DNA of 57,729 bases, taken from contig CAYOGE010000021.1 of assembly GCA_964403525.1 (NCBI GenBank), forward strand, positions 1-57,729, written 5' to 3'. The notes under the pieces are model-generated. The model was not told the DNA's origin and ran no database searches. It was given only the letters and a program-made list of their open reading frames with translations. The translations under genes and the position numbers were made by a program. The first letter of the stretch is position 1, and each line of letters opens with the position of its first letter. Positions 9,541 through 18,449 of this stretch are shown piece after piece. Source of the stretch: JAJTGZ01 sp964403525 (GTDB lineage Bacteria; Planctomycetota; Phycisphaerae; Phycisphaerales; UBA1924).

Positions 9541-10407
9541 ATGTCACAGCTCCAACGGACCATCGCGAAGACGGGCCTTCACAAGCTCCGACCGGTGGGC
9601 GCGGTGAGGCACTTCGTCGAAGGCGCGGGCGACCTGGTGCTGGACGTGCTCGACCGCGTCGGCGCGGCCGTGCTGCTGCTCCGCGAAGTGCTCAAGTGGA
9701 TCTGGCGTTCGATGACGCGCCCGAAGGTCCGGATCGGCCGCCCAGCCATCGTCAGCCAGCTCGTGCGCGTCGGCGTGCGCTCGGTGTTCATCGTCTCGCT
9801 CGTCTCCGGCTGCGTCGGGCTGATCCTCGTTTTGCAGATGGCCCCGCCGCTGGACAACTTCGGCAGCAAAGACCTCTCGGCGAACATCCTCGGCGTGGCG
9901 ATCCTCCGCGAGCTCGGGCCGCTCATCGCCGCCATCGTGCTGACAGGGTTCGCCGGTGCCGCGATCGCGGCCGAGCTCGGCACGATGGTGGTGGGTGAGG
10001 AGATCGAAGCACTCGAGGCGCAGGCCCTCAACCCGGTCAGGTTCCTGGTCATCCCCCGGGTTCTGGCAACGATCGCCGGGCTCGCGGTGCTGTCGGTCAT
10101 CTCAAACCTCACCGCGATCGCCGCCGGCTACGCCGTCGGCGTGACGGTCGTGGGCATTCCCGGCCAGACCTTCATCGACAACCTCCTGCAGCAGGCAAAG
10201 ACGGTCGACTTCATCACGGGCATGGTCAAGTCACTGGTCTTCGGCCTGCTGATCGGCCTGATCGCCTGCACCAACGGCCTGCGCGTCAGCGGCGGGGCCG
10301 CGGGCGTCGGAAAGGCGACGACCGAGACCGTCGTGCAGTCGATCGTCTGCATCGTCATCGCAGACTTGATCTTCACCGTACTGTTCTTCGCCCTCAACCT
10401 GAACTAG
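9541..10407 (+). CDS. MlaE-family ABC transporter permease
   Basis: Inner-membrane permease of phospholipid/steroid-type ABC transporters (MlaE/YrbE/Ttg2B family), 288 residues. The family core ILRELGPLIAAIVLTGFAGA is at about 120-140, followed by EIEALEAQALNP and several membrane helices. The N-terminal 60 residues are amphipathic and soluble. No ATPase (MlaF) or MCE substrate-binding (MlaD) gene follows; the next gene is a photolyase. The partners must be elsewhere, and the local context instead links the permease to a STAS/kinase pair. Confidence 0.9.
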   Translation: MSQLQRTIAKTGLHKLRPVGAVRHFVEGAGDLVLDVLDRVGAAVLLLREVLKWIWRSMTRPKVRIGRPAIVSQLVRVGVRSVFIVSLVSGCVGLILVLQMAPPLDNFGSKDLSANILGVAILRELGPLIAAIVLTGFAGAAIAAELGTMVVGEEIEALEAQALNPVRFLVIPRVLATIAGLAVLSVISNLTAIAAGYAVGVTVVGIPGQTFIDNLLQQAKTVDFITGMVKSLVFGLLIGLIACTNGLRVSGGAAGVGKATTETVVQSIVCIVIADLIFTVLFFALNLN

Positions 10408-10434
10408 CCAAAGCGCCCTCCTCGGAGCCTCGAA

Positions 10435-11862
10435 TTGCGAACGCTCGTACTGGTCCGCAGGGACGTCCGCGTCAGCGACAACACGGCTCTGTTCAACGCC
10501 TCGCGGGCCAGCGCCCGCGGTGTCGTCTGCCTCGCGGTGATCTCACCCGGCGACTGGACCGCCCACGACGACGCTCCGGCGAAGATCGACCTCTGGCTCC
10601 GCTCGCTGGCTGAAATGCGCGGCTCACTTGGTCGCTTGAACATCCCGCTGCTGATCAGGACGGCATCGACCCCGAACGACGTTGCGTCGATTGTGGTCAA
10701 GACGGCGAGCGAGGCGCAGGCGGACGCCGTATTTGCCAATACCGAGTACGAGGTCAACGAATCACGCCGCGATGCCGCGACCGCTGCTGCGTGCATGCGT
10801 GCCGGCCTGCGGTTTGAACAGTTCGATGATCAAGTTGCGCTCCCGCCGGGCGCCGTCCGCACGCAAACCGACCGCCCCTACTCGGTCTTCACGCCGTTCA
10901 AGAAGGCCTGGATCGCCGAGGTCGAGCGGCGCGGCGGGATCACCCTCTCTCCGCCACCCAAACGGCAGGAACCGCTCGAGCTTGAGTCCGATCCCGTCCC
11001 AACCGCGGCGATGCTCAGCATCCACACGCCGCTCGATCCGTCCCGCTGGCCCGCGGGCGAGGACGAAGCCGGCAAGAGGCTTCGAGCCTTCTGCAAGGCC
11101 GGCATCGGCGCCTACAACACCGACCGCGACCCGCCGGCCCGCGACGGCACAAGCTCGCTCTCACCCTACCTGGCCGTAGGCGCCCTCAGCCCACGCCACT
11201 GCCTCGCCGCCGCGATCGACCGCAACGAGGGCAGGCTCGTATCACCAAATGGCGGACCGACGACATGGATCAGCGAGATCGTTTGGCGTGAGTTCTACCG
11301 GCACATCATCGTTCACTTCCCCCGCGTGAGCATGGGACGCGCCTTCCGCCCGGCGACCGACCGCATCCGCTGGTCCTGCGACAGGACGCACTTTGACGCG
11401 TGGGCCAACGGACAGACCGGTTACCCGATCGTCGACGCGGGCATGCGGCAGCTCGCCGCGACGGGCTGGATGCACAACCGCGTGCGCATGATCGTCGCGA
11501 TGTTTCTCACCAAGGACCTGTTCATCGATTGGCGCTGGGGAGAGCGGCACTTCATGCGCAACCTCGCCGACGGTGACCTGGCTCAGAACAACGGCGGCTG
11601 GCAGTGGTCCGCGAGCACCGGGACCGACGCGGCACCCTACTTCCGCATCTACAACCCGATCAGCCAGAGTCTCACCCACGACCCCTCCGGCGACTACATC
11701 CGTCGCTGGGTCCCTGAGTTAATAAGAGTACCGGCCGACGACATCCACGACCCCGAACGCCTGGCGCTCCTCCCGCTGCTCGCGCCCGGCTATCCGCCGC
11801 CGATCGTCGACCGCACAAAGACGAAAGACCGCGTGCTGAAGGCGTTCCAGGAGATCGCCTAG
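10435..11862 (+). CDS. phrB: Deoxyribodipyrimidine photolyase (cryptochrome/photolyase family)
   Basis: Light-dependent repair of cyclobutane pyrimidine dimers using FAD. The 475-residue product has an N-terminal Rossmann-like antenna domain (1-130) and the C-terminal FAD domain with WISEIVWREFYRH, YPIVDAGMRQL, TGWMHNRVRM and the signature NNGGWQWSASTGTDA. The start is TTG at 10435, with GGAG 7 nt upstream and RTLVLVRRDVRVSDNTAL aligning directly with the family N-terminus. It is 27 bp downstream of the MlaE gene and may be co-transcribed. Confidence 0.93.
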   Translation: MRTLVLVRRDVRVSDNTALFNASRASARGVVCLAVISPGDWTAHDDAPAKIDLWLRSLAEMRGSLGRLNIPLLIRTASTPNDVASIVVKTASEAQADAVFANTEYEVNESRRDAATAAACMRAGLRFEQFDDQVALPPGAVRTQTDRPYSVFTPFKKAWIAEVERRGGITLSPPPKRQEPLELESDPVPTAAMLSIHTPLDPSRWPAGEDEAGKRLRAFCKAGIGAYNTDRDPPARDGTSSLSPYLAVGALSPRHCLAAAIDRNEGRLVSPNGGPTTWISEIVWREFYRHIIVHFPRVSMGRAFRPATDRIRWSCDRTHFDAWANGQTGYPIVDAGMRQLAATGWMHNRVRMIVAMFLTKDLFIDWRWGERHFMRNLADGDLAQNNGGWQWSASTGTDAAPYFRIYNPISQSLTHDPSGDYIRRWVPELIRVPADDIHDPERLALLPLLAPGYPPPIVDRTKTKDRVLKAFQEIA

Positions 11863-11907
11863 CAATCGCCCAGCTGCGGCCGCACGACCACGGGCCAATG
11901 ATGGCCT

Positions 11908-12810
11908 ATGGCCACCCCACTGCCCACCAGCACAGACGCCGATGGAGTCCTGACGATCACCATCGAGCCCAACCAGGGCCCGATGTGCATCCTCGATCAA
12001 GGGCTGATCCAGCGCCTCGAGGAATCGTTCAAGGCCGCGCGCGATCAGAAGCCGGCGGGGATCGTGCTCGCATCGGGTTCGCCGCGCGTCTTCATCGCCG
12101 GTGCTGATCTCAAGTCGATCGCCGCGATGAACCAGAGCGAACTCGAGACCTACCTCCGCTACGGGCAGGAGGTCTTCGGCATGCTCTGCTCGATGCCCTG
12201 CCCGACCGTCGCCGCCATCAACGGCGCAGCGCTCGGCGGCGGGCTCGAGATCGCGATGCACTGCGACGGTCTCGTCGCGGCACCCGCGCCCGTGCGCGAC
12301 GGTGTCGCGAAGCCTTACCCGATCGGCCTGCCCGAGGCTGGGCTGTGCATCTGCCCGGGTTGGGGCGGCACCAACCTGCTCCCGGCACGCATGGACCCTG
12401 CCGATGCGCTGACCCGAACCGTCACCGGAAAGACCATGACGATCGACCAGGCCGCCGGAGCCGGGCTCGTCACCATGGCCCCATCGAGCGAAGGGCTGCT
12501 CGACGCTTCAAAGGCCTGGCTGATGGCGAACCCCGGAGAAGCCGCCAAGCGGCGCGATGGAGCCCCCTCGCGCTGGATCGGCCGCGACTACTGCCGAAAC
12601 AGCGTTCAGGCCGCATATACCGCCAGCGTCGAATCGCTCAGCCTGACCGACCAGGGGCGAGCCTGCATGCAGGCCGTCGCCGCGGGGCTCGAGCACGGGT
12701 GGGACGCCCAAGGTGGCGCACTCGAGGTCGAGAGAAGAGAACTCAACCGCCTCAGGCGCGAAACCGCCGGGAAGAACGCGATCGAAGCCTTCCTGACAAA
12801 GTCCAAGTAG
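11908..12810 (+). CDS. Enoyl-CoA hydratase/isomerase family protein
   Basis: A 300-residue crotonase-fold protein that probably hydrates or isomerises an acyl-CoA. The oxyanion-hole and CoA-binding region appears as FIAGADLKSIAAM (about 65-77) and AAINGAALGGGLEIAMHCD (about 108-126). The LPEAGLCICPGWGGT stretch matches the family's PE..LGI.PG.GGT motif, so the glutamate is present. The C-terminal 90 residues diverge from typical single-domain hydratases. The sequence does not settle the substrate; it could be the hydratase half of a FadB-like activity. Convergent with the DUF4956 gene. Confidence 0.85.
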   Translation: MATPLPTSTDADGVLTITIEPNQGPMCILDQGLIQRLEESFKAARDQKPAGIVLASGSPRVFIAGADLKSIAAMNQSELETYLRYGQEVFGMLCSMPCPTVAAINGAALGGGLEIAMHCDGLVAAPAPVRDGVAKPYPIGLPEAGLCICPGWGGTNLLPARMDPADALTRTVTGKTMTIDQAAGAGLVTMAPSSEGLLDASKAWLMANPGEAAKRRDGAPSRWIGRDYCRNSVQAAYTASVESLSLTDQGRACMQAVAAGLEHGWDAQGGALEVERRELNRLRRETAGKNAIEAFLTKSK

Positions 12811-12843
12811 CTCCCGCACGTCGTTGCCAGCGGCCGCGCCGCC

Positions 12844-13557
12844 TCACACCTGCCGCTTGAGGTCCACCTGCTGGACGCCGGCGATGCCGTTGAGCGATTC
12901 GACAAACGTGGTGACGCCTCCCGGCACGCGAAGGCGCACTCTGTACGTGCGGTCGACCGCGGCCCCCTGACGACTGGTCACCACTTCATCCAGCTCAGCC
13001 GCGAAAGCGTGCGCGTCGATCGTCGCCAGCAGCGCCGGCTCGTCATTGAAGCCCACACCAAGCCGAACCGTCGCGAGCCACGGCTCACCCGATCCGGCCA
13101 GGGCCCCGACCGACCGATCATCGCGCGGCCTGAAAAGCAGAGCGGCCAGCGCAACAAACGGGATGCCCACCAGCGGCACCTTCAGGTACCCAGCACCGAT
13201 CGCCATCCCCACCGCGACGGCGAAGATCACAAACGCCGTATCGCGCGTGTCCTCAACCACGGTCCTGAACCGCACGATCGACAGCGCGCCCACGAGGCTG
13301 AACGCCCTCGCAACGTTGCTGCCCACAACCAGCCCGATCATGCCGATCAGGATCGTCAGCAGCACCAGCGTCGCCATCATCGTCAGCGGCTGATCGACGC
13401 CGGTGCGCGATCGCCCGCCCGCCCGCGGCCCGCGCGTAAGCCGATAGACCCCCGCGATCGCGCACCCCAGAACAAACGCCACCGCCTGCCGTTCGATCAG
13501 AACGCTCAGGCTCAGCTCCGCGTCGACGTTGAAAGCCTCGGTCAGCCAGTCAAGCAA
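12844..13557 (-). CDS. DUF4956 membrane protein
   Basis: A 237-residue integral membrane protein with about four N-terminal helices (AVAFVLGCAIAGVYRL, MMATLVLLTILIGMIGLVVG and a pair around 105-150) and a soluble C-terminal domain resembling a small ACT/ferredoxin-like fold (LATVRLGVGF...). The motif GALSIVRFRTVVEDTRDTAF is typical of DUF4956 proteins. It lies 12 bp downstream of a VTC-domain gene that overlaps a cotH gene. DUF4956, VTC and CotH are recurrent neighbours in bacteria, but a biochemical role is not established. Confidence 0.85.
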   Translation of the reverse strand: MLDWLTEAFNVDAELSLSVLIERQAVAFVLGCAIAGVYRLTRGPRAGGRSRTGVDQPLTMMATLVLLTILIGMIGLVVGSNVARAFSLVGALSIVRFRTVVEDTRDTAFVIFAVAVGMAIGAGYLKVPLVGIPFVALAALLFRPRDDRSVGALAGSGEPWLATVRLGVGFNDEPALLATIDAHAFAAELDEVVTSRQGAAVDRTYRVRLRVPGGVTTFVESLNGIAGVQQVDLKRQV

Positions 13558-13569
13558 GCAGACGCTCCT

Positions 13570-14385
13570 TTACGGGCGCGGGGACGGGGGGCGCACGGAC
13601 GGGGCATCGCCCGGTGCCGGTGACCCGAGCGCTTCACGCCCCAACCGATACTTCGACACGCTGGCGGGGTGGAGCGTGAGATTCTTCATCAGCGACTTGA
13701 AGACCAGCGGGAGCGCAGTGAGGTACTTCAACTCCACGATCGCCCGCCCACCCAGCACGTCCGGCCCCTCCCCTTCGCCGATCAACTCCGGCGCCCACCC
13801 CATCGACGGCCCGCACAGGCACGCGCGGGCCGCGCGATCGATCGTCACCCGAACCGGCCCCTGCTCCGACACTCCAATAAACGCCGCACGCCTGTACGTC
13901 ACGACCGAGGCCGGCCTGAGCCCAAGCGCAGCGATGCGCTCTGCGAACCAGCGCCCTCCCCAGCCCTCAACCTCCCCTGCGCGTCCAACAAAGCAGGCCT
14001 CCTCCAGCGGCACCGGGCTCCGCTGCTTGCTTACGCGATCACCGCTCTTTGACTTGCACTCAAGATGCACCGACCGATCCTCGCCGTAACGGCGCACGCG
14101 GTACCGCCGCTTCGCGTAGCCCTCGCGCCGGTAGTAGACGTCCAGCGCATCCGTGTCGAGGTAGAGCGTGGACGTCGTATAGCACCCGCCGAGTGCCGGA
14201 TCGCCATGCGGGTCGGGGCGCATTCCCCCGGCCCCGATCGCCCACGCCGCGACCGCCGCCGCGCCCGCCTCAGGCAGGAAGAACTTGAGCTCAAACGCCT
14301 GAGGCCCCGGCGCTCCCGCCGGTCCGTCAACCCGTCCTCCCAGCAGCGATGGAGACTCGTGATCGCGGTCCATCCGGTGGCTCAC
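13570..14385 (-). CDS. VTC-domain polyphosphate polymerase-like protein
   Basis: A 271-residue protein of the VTC (vacuolar transporter chaperone) tunnel fold. Basic, acidic and Tyr residues expected in the tunnel are visible: ELKFFLPE, KRRYRVRRYG, VHLECKSKSG, VRVTIDR, AIVELKYLTALP and SKYRLGRE. In yeast this domain makes polyphosphate from ATP; whether bacterial copies do so here is inference. The start is GTG at 14385 (GTGA overlap with the cotH stop); an alternative ATG lies at 14370. Middle gene of cotH-VTC-DUF4956. Confidence 0.85.
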   Translation of the reverse strand: MSHRMDRDHESPSLLGGRVDGPAGAPGPQAFELKFFLPEAGAAAVAAWAIGAGGMRPDPHGDPALGGCYTTSTLYLDTDALDVYYRREGYAKRRYRVRRYGEDRSVHLECKSKSGDRVSKQRSPVPLEEACFVGRAGEVEGWGGRWFAERIAALGLRPASVVTYRRAAFIGVSEQGPVRVTIDRAARACLCGPSMGWAPELIGEGEGPDVLGGRAIVELKYLTALPLVFKSLMKNLTLHPASVSKYRLGREALGSPAPGDAPSVRPPSPRP

Positions 14386-16301
14386 CTGATGCTTCCTCGG
14401 TCGGCCGCCGGTGCCGCGCCGGGCTGGTCCTTCGGTGTGTAACCGAGCAGGTAGGCCCGTCGCTTCTCGAAAAAGCTGCGGAGCACCATCGGCTCGCGCC
14501 GTGCACCCGCCGCGGGCGCAGCGGCCTCATCGCCGGTGGCGAGAAGGAACGCGTCGAACGAAGAGAGTTTTCGCGTGTCGGCCTGCAGTTCCTTCTCGAT
14601 CAGCGCACGGTTGGCGGCAACCACCGGCCCGAGCGTCTTCCAGTCCAGGCTCTTCTGCGCGATCTCCTTCACATACGCCATGTACCGTTCGCGCAGCGCC
14701 GGCACCGCCAGGAGCTTGCTCCGCAGCGGCTTGGCAGGGTCGTCAAGCCCAACGAGCGGATCGAGTTCTGTGCCGCTCTGGCCGCGCCCCATCCCCATTC
14801 CACCGGGGCCGCCCGGCCCGCGCCCCTGTGGCCGGCGAAGCGCGTCGCCGCCCGGCTGATCAGCAGCGCCCGCTGGCGGCTGGTCACCCATCGGACGATC
14901 ACCCACCGGCCCTTGACGCTGATCGCCCTCGGGCCCCCCACCCACCCCGGGCCTCCGGCCTCCCATGCCACCGCGTCCTCCACCCGCACCGGGCATCATC
15001 ATGCTCGACTGGAAGCACTCGTTCATGTCGTGCGGAATGATGTGGAACACGCCCGCGCCGTCCTTGTAAATTGAATAGTCGCTCGACCGCACCCAGTAGC
15101 CGTCGCCGTTAGCCACCACCACATCGAGCGCGAGAAACCGGAGCGTCGCATCGACGTCGAGGATCGGCTTCAGCGCCGCCTCGAGCCCCTCGGGCGGGGT
15201 GGTGTTGAGCACCTTGCACAGATGAATCAGGTCCTGCCAGTCGGCGTCGCGGTCGGCGCTCTTGATCTGGTACTTCTGCTTGTACGCGGCCGCGTCATCG
15301 CCGATGTACTCCAGCCCCGCACGCGTCTGCGGGCTCCCCTTGACCTTCCAGCGTGCCTCGTGCCCCTCTCTCGCCGCCGCACCCTTCCGCGCATCGCCCT
15401 TGGCCTCCGCGCTTGTGAAGTTGCGCTGCACAAAGTCCTTGTTGAACTGCTCCAGGTTGACGTACACACCCCAGCTCTCACCGTTGATCACAACGCGCAC
15501 GTAGTTCGCTCGCGGCGCCGGGATGTACTTGTTCGCGATCGTCGAGTAGAGCACGCTGCTCATGAACGACGGGTCTTCGTGGCTGTTGAGCAGGTTCAGC
15601 GTGCGATAAGCGTTCCCCTCCTTCGAGCCCGTCTTCCCCGCCGCCGGCGTGCGCAACGCCAGCTTGTCGTCGGTGAAATCCACCGCCACGTTGAGCGACC
15701 GTTTGTGCCCGGCCCGCACGCCGAAAAACGAAGATGCGCCGCGGAAATGGACGCCCACGCCCGGGTACTTCTTGCCGTCAACGATCATCGTCGCCGGCAC
15801 CTCAACATCGGTGTTGTAAAAGTCCTCAAGCTCCGACTCCCAATCGCTGCTCTCAAAGTCCAGGAAGATCGTCCGCAGCACGGTCGGGTCGTACAGGTCG
15901 CCCGTCACCGGCTTCACATCCGCCGGCAGCACCGTCGGTCCGGGGCGGGCTTCCTCTTCCTCGCCACCCATCCCCATCGGCCCGCCCGGTCCGCCGGGAC
16001 CGCCCCCGCCGCCGGGGAACATCCGGTTTGGCCGCTTGGCCTTCTCGGCCTGTACAAACTTCCGCGCCGCCTCACGCTCGGCGATGTCAAGCCGACCGTT
16101 CTTGTCGGCGTCAAACTGCTTGACCAGCTTGCGCTCCTCTCCCATCGGCCCGCCACCGCCGCCGGGCCCGCCCGGCCCACGACCACCCTGGCCGCCGCCA
16201 CCAGCGGGCATCGTCGGCGGCTGGCAGAGCGCCGCCCCGTTTAACGCCAGAACCGCCACGGCCGCCGCGGCCCCAAACCATTGGCTCATCTGCTTTGACA
16301 T
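14382..16301 (-). CDS. Secreted CotH kinase family protein with N-terminal EF-hand
   Basis: A 639-residue exported protein. It has a signal peptide (1-27), a Gly-rich spacer, an EF-hand loop DADKNGRLDIAE (64-75, canonical acidic positions), a second Gly/Pro-rich spacer and then a CotH kinase domain (about 130-470). CotH landmarks are VVINGESWGVYVNLEQFNKDF and FHIIPHDMNECF, the latter carrying the metal-binding Asp. A long Gly/Arg/Pro-rich insert (about 425-505) separates it from a C-terminal helical part. CotH of Bacillus phosphorylates spore-coat proteins; the target here is unknown. ATG at 16301 is preferred over GTG at 16304; GGAG lies about 8 nt upstream. First gene of a three-gene run. 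Confidence 0.87.
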   Translation of the reverse strand: MSKQMSQWFGAAAAVAVLALNGAALCQPPTMPAGGGGQGGRGPGGPGGGGGPMGEERKLVKQFDADKNGRLDIAEREAARKFVQAEKAKRPNRMFPGGGGGPGGPGGPMGMGGEEEEARPGPTVLPADVKPVTGDLYDPTVLRTIFLDFESSDWESELEDFYNTDVEVPATMIVDGKKYPGVGVHFRGASSFFGVRAGHKRSLNVAVDFTDDKLALRTPAAGKTGSKEGNAYRTLNLLNSHEDPSFMSSVLYSTIANKYIPAPRANYVRVVINGESWGVYVNLEQFNKDFVQRNFTSAEAKGDARKGAAAREGHEARWKVKGSPQTRAGLEYIGDDAAAYKQKYQIKSADRDADWQDLIHLCKVLNTTPPEGLEAALKPILDVDATLRFLALDVVVANGDGYWVRSSDYSIYKDGAGVFHIIPHDMNECFQSSMMMPGAGGGRGGMGGRRPGVGGGPEGDQRQGPVGDRPMGDQPPAGAADQPGGDALRRPQGRGPGGPGGMGMGRGQSGTELDPLVGLDDPAKPLRSKLLAVPALRERYMAYVKEIAQKSLDWKTLGPVVAANRALIEKELQADTRKLSSFDAFLLATGDEAAAPAAGARREPMVLRSFFEKRRAYLLGYTPKDQPGAAPAADRGSIR

Positions 16302-16405
16302 CACCGTGCTCCGTTGCGAACGCCGGCCAATCCTCTAATCCGGGCAGGATACAGGCAGTTGATTGTCGCAAGTGTCGGCCAGCGGGACACCGCCCCAACA
16401 GTTCC

Positions 16406-18427
16406 TCACGAACGGTGGAACATCCGCTCGAGGTCCTTGATCGTCAGCCGGACGCTGGTCGGCCGCCCGTGCGGGCACGACGCCGCCCGTTCGGTCCGGT
16501 CCCGGTACGCCAGAAGCTCGGCGATCTCCATGTCGCTCAGCGCGTTGCCCGCCTTGATTGCCGCCTTGCAGGCCATCATGTCCAGCACTTCGTGCAGAGC
16601 CTGCTCGCTCGACGGGCCTCCAGCGAATCCGGATCCAGCCCCGGCCCCGCCCGCCTCGGCCGCGGCGCGGTCCAGCAACTCCGTCACGAACGGCTCAACC
16701 TCTACGTTGCGGTCAAAAAGAAACGTCGGAAAAGCATGCACGGCCACTGAATCGGGTCCCACCTGCTCCGCCGCCAGCCCGATGCGGTCAAAGAGCCCGC
16801 CCTCGACCCGGCAAGCCTCCAGCGCCTCCAGCCGCCGCGCATCCGCCCTGATCACCGCCGGCATCAGCAGCCGCTGGCTCTCCAGCGGTACCCCCGCCCG
16901 CTCGGCGTTCCCCATCACCCGGTCAAGCAGCTTCTCAAACATCACCCGCTCGTGCAGCGCGTGCTGGTCGATGATCACCATCCCCCGGTCATCCTGCGTC
17001 ACCAGGAACGAATTGTGCACCTGGAGCGGCCGCGTGGTCGGTGTGATGTCGACCAGCGAAGGGGCATTCACCACCGAGGGCACGGGGGGAGAGAAGGAGC
17101 CAGCCACGGATGAACGCGGATCGACACGGAACTGAGAAGGCATGATGCCTTGATCCGTCCCATCCGTGTTGATCCGAGGCCAATCTGCTTTGCCTTCCTC
17201 CGCGTGCTCCGTGCCCTCCGTGGTGAATGGAATCGTCTGGTTCGAGTCCGGCGAGCGACCGAACCTCGCCTTGAACGCCTCAGCAAACGCCGCCGCGCTC
17301 GCCGCGTTCGTCTGCACCGGCGGCGCCAGCCCCGGCGTGTAACGCGGCCCCACCGGTGGCGAATACCCCGCCGTCAGGTCCGCACGCTGCAGCGCCTCGC
17401 GGATCGTCCGCAGCACCATCGAGTGCACCAGCGACGAGTCGCGGAAGCGCACCTCCGTCTTGGCCGGGTGCACGTTCACATCCACGCTCCGCGGGTCGAT
17501 TTCGATCAGCAGCACCGCCATCGGGTGCCGGCCCGGCTCGATCAACCCGCGGTACGCCTCCTTGACCGCGTGCTGGATCGTCTTGTCGCGGATGATCCGC
17601 CCGTTCAGCGCCACGTGCTGCGCCGCCGCCGTCGCCCGCGCCAGCGCGGGCATCCCGATCAGCCCCCACAGCGACGCCGCCCCCGCGTGCGCCAACCCGT
17701 GCCGGTCGGCCGAATCCGCCGTCACCTCCAGCATCTGCCCCTCGAGCTCCTCACCCAGCACCGCCAACGCCCGCTCCCGCGGCGACTGACCGGGCGGCAC
17801 CTCGAACCCCTTCCGCCCATCGCTCACCACCGAAAAACCAATCGACGGGTGGGCCAGCGCCAGGTCCTTCACCACATCCACGCAGCGCCCCTGCTCGGTC
17901 GCTGGCGTCCGCAGAAACTTCCGCCGCGCCGGCGTGTTGAAGAAGAGGTTCCGCACCGTCACCACCGTCCCCACCGGTCCGCCCGCGGGCTTGACGGGTG
18001 CCAGCGTCACCCCCTCGCACTCGATCTCCGCCGCGGCGTCATCGTGGTTGGTCCGCGAGCGGATGCTCATGCGGCTCACGCTCGCGATGCTCGCCAGCGC
18101 CTCACCCCTGAACCCCTTGGTCGCGATCGCCTCCAGCTCCTCGCTGCTTCTGATCTTGCTCGTCGCGTGCGGCGCCAGCGCCAGGGCCAGTTCATCCGCC
18201 GGGATCCCGCACCCGTCATCGCTGATGCGGATCAGCTCCACACCCCCCTGCTCAAGCTCGACGGTGACCCGCGTCCCCCCCGCATCCAGCGCGTTCTCCA
18301 CCAGCTCCTTCACCACGCTCGCCGGCCGCTCCACCACCTCGCCCGCGGCGATCTGGTTGGCCACCAGCGTGGGGAGCACGCGGATCGGTTGCCGGGTTGG
18401 GAAGGTCGTGGCGGCTCCGCCGTCCAT
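16406..18427 (-). CDS. mutL: DNA mismatch repair protein MutL
   Basis: A 673-residue MutL. The N-terminal GHKL ATPase has VENALDAGG, DDGCGI and KGFRGEALASI; the dimerisation domain follows after a variable linker. The C-terminal domain carries the endonuclease motif DQHALHERVMFE (DQHAx2Ex4E), ACKAAIKAG and CPHGRP, so this is the nicking-type MutL of MutH-less bacteria. The linker (about 400-454) is encoded by a palindromic repeat (17066-17228) that stays in frame. TACCAT (complement of 18434-18439) ends 7 nt before the ATG with no Shine-Dalgarno, overlapping the -10 of the divergent HIT gene. Confidence 0.95.
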   Translation of the reverse strand: MDGGAATTFPTRQPIRVLPTLVANQIAAGEVVERPASVVKELVENALDAGGTRVTVELEQGGVELIRISDDGCGIPADELALALAPHATSKIRSSEELEAIATKGFRGEALASIASVSRMSIRSRTNHDDAAAEIECEGVTLAPVKPAGGPVGTVVTVRNLFFNTPARRKFLRTPATEQGRCVDVVKDLALAHPSIGFSVVSDGRKGFEVPPGQSPRERALAVLGEELEGQMLEVTADSADRHGLAHAGAASLWGLIGMPALARATAAAQHVALNGRIIRDKTIQHAVKEAYRGLIEPGRHPMAVLLIEIDPRSVDVNVHPAKTEVRFRDSSLVHSMVLRTIREALQRADLTAGYSPPVGPRYTPGLAPPVQTNAASAAAFAEAFKARFGRSPDSNQTIPFTTEGTEHAEEGKADWPRINTDGTDQGIMPSQFRVDPRSSVAGSFSPPVPSVVNAPSLVDITPTTRPLQVHNSFLVTQDDRGMVIIDQHALHERVMFEKLLDRVMGNAERAGVPLESQRLLMPAVIRADARRLEALEACRVEGGLFDRIGLAAEQVGPDSVAVHAFPTFLFDRNVEVEPFVTELLDRAAAEAGGAGAGSGFAGGPSSEQALHEVLDMMACKAAIKAGNALSDMEIAELLAYRDRTERAASCPHGRPTSVRLTIKDLERMFHRS
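17066..17228. repeat. 163-bp palindromic dispersed repeat inside mutL
   Basis: The outer ends 17066-17085 and 17209-17228 are inverted copies matching at 19 of 20 positions. Inside, 17104-17129 and the segment near 17160-17180 are also inverted relatives (CGGATGAACGCGGAT-type against ATCCGTGTTGATCCG-type). It encodes the low-complexity MutL linker (IPFTTEGTEHAEE, INTDGTD). The type resembles short intergenic repeats common in Planctomycetota and Verrucomicrobiota; that attribution is from memory. Confidence 0.8.
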
Positions 18428-18433
18428 GCGTTC

Positions 18434-18443
18434 ATGGTACGCT
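18434..18443. promoter_or_regulatory. Overlapping divergent -10 elements of mutL and the HIT gene
   Basis: On the plus strand TACGCT (18438-18443) ends 7 nt before the HIT ATG at 18450. On the minus strand TACCAT (complement of 18434-18439) ends 7 nt before the mutL ATG at 18427. The two hexamers share the central TA at 18438-18439. Only 22 bp separate the two start codons, so both transcripts must begin at or inside the start codons. No convincing -35 is visible for either. Confidence 0.6.
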
Positions 18444-18449
18444 CAGGGC

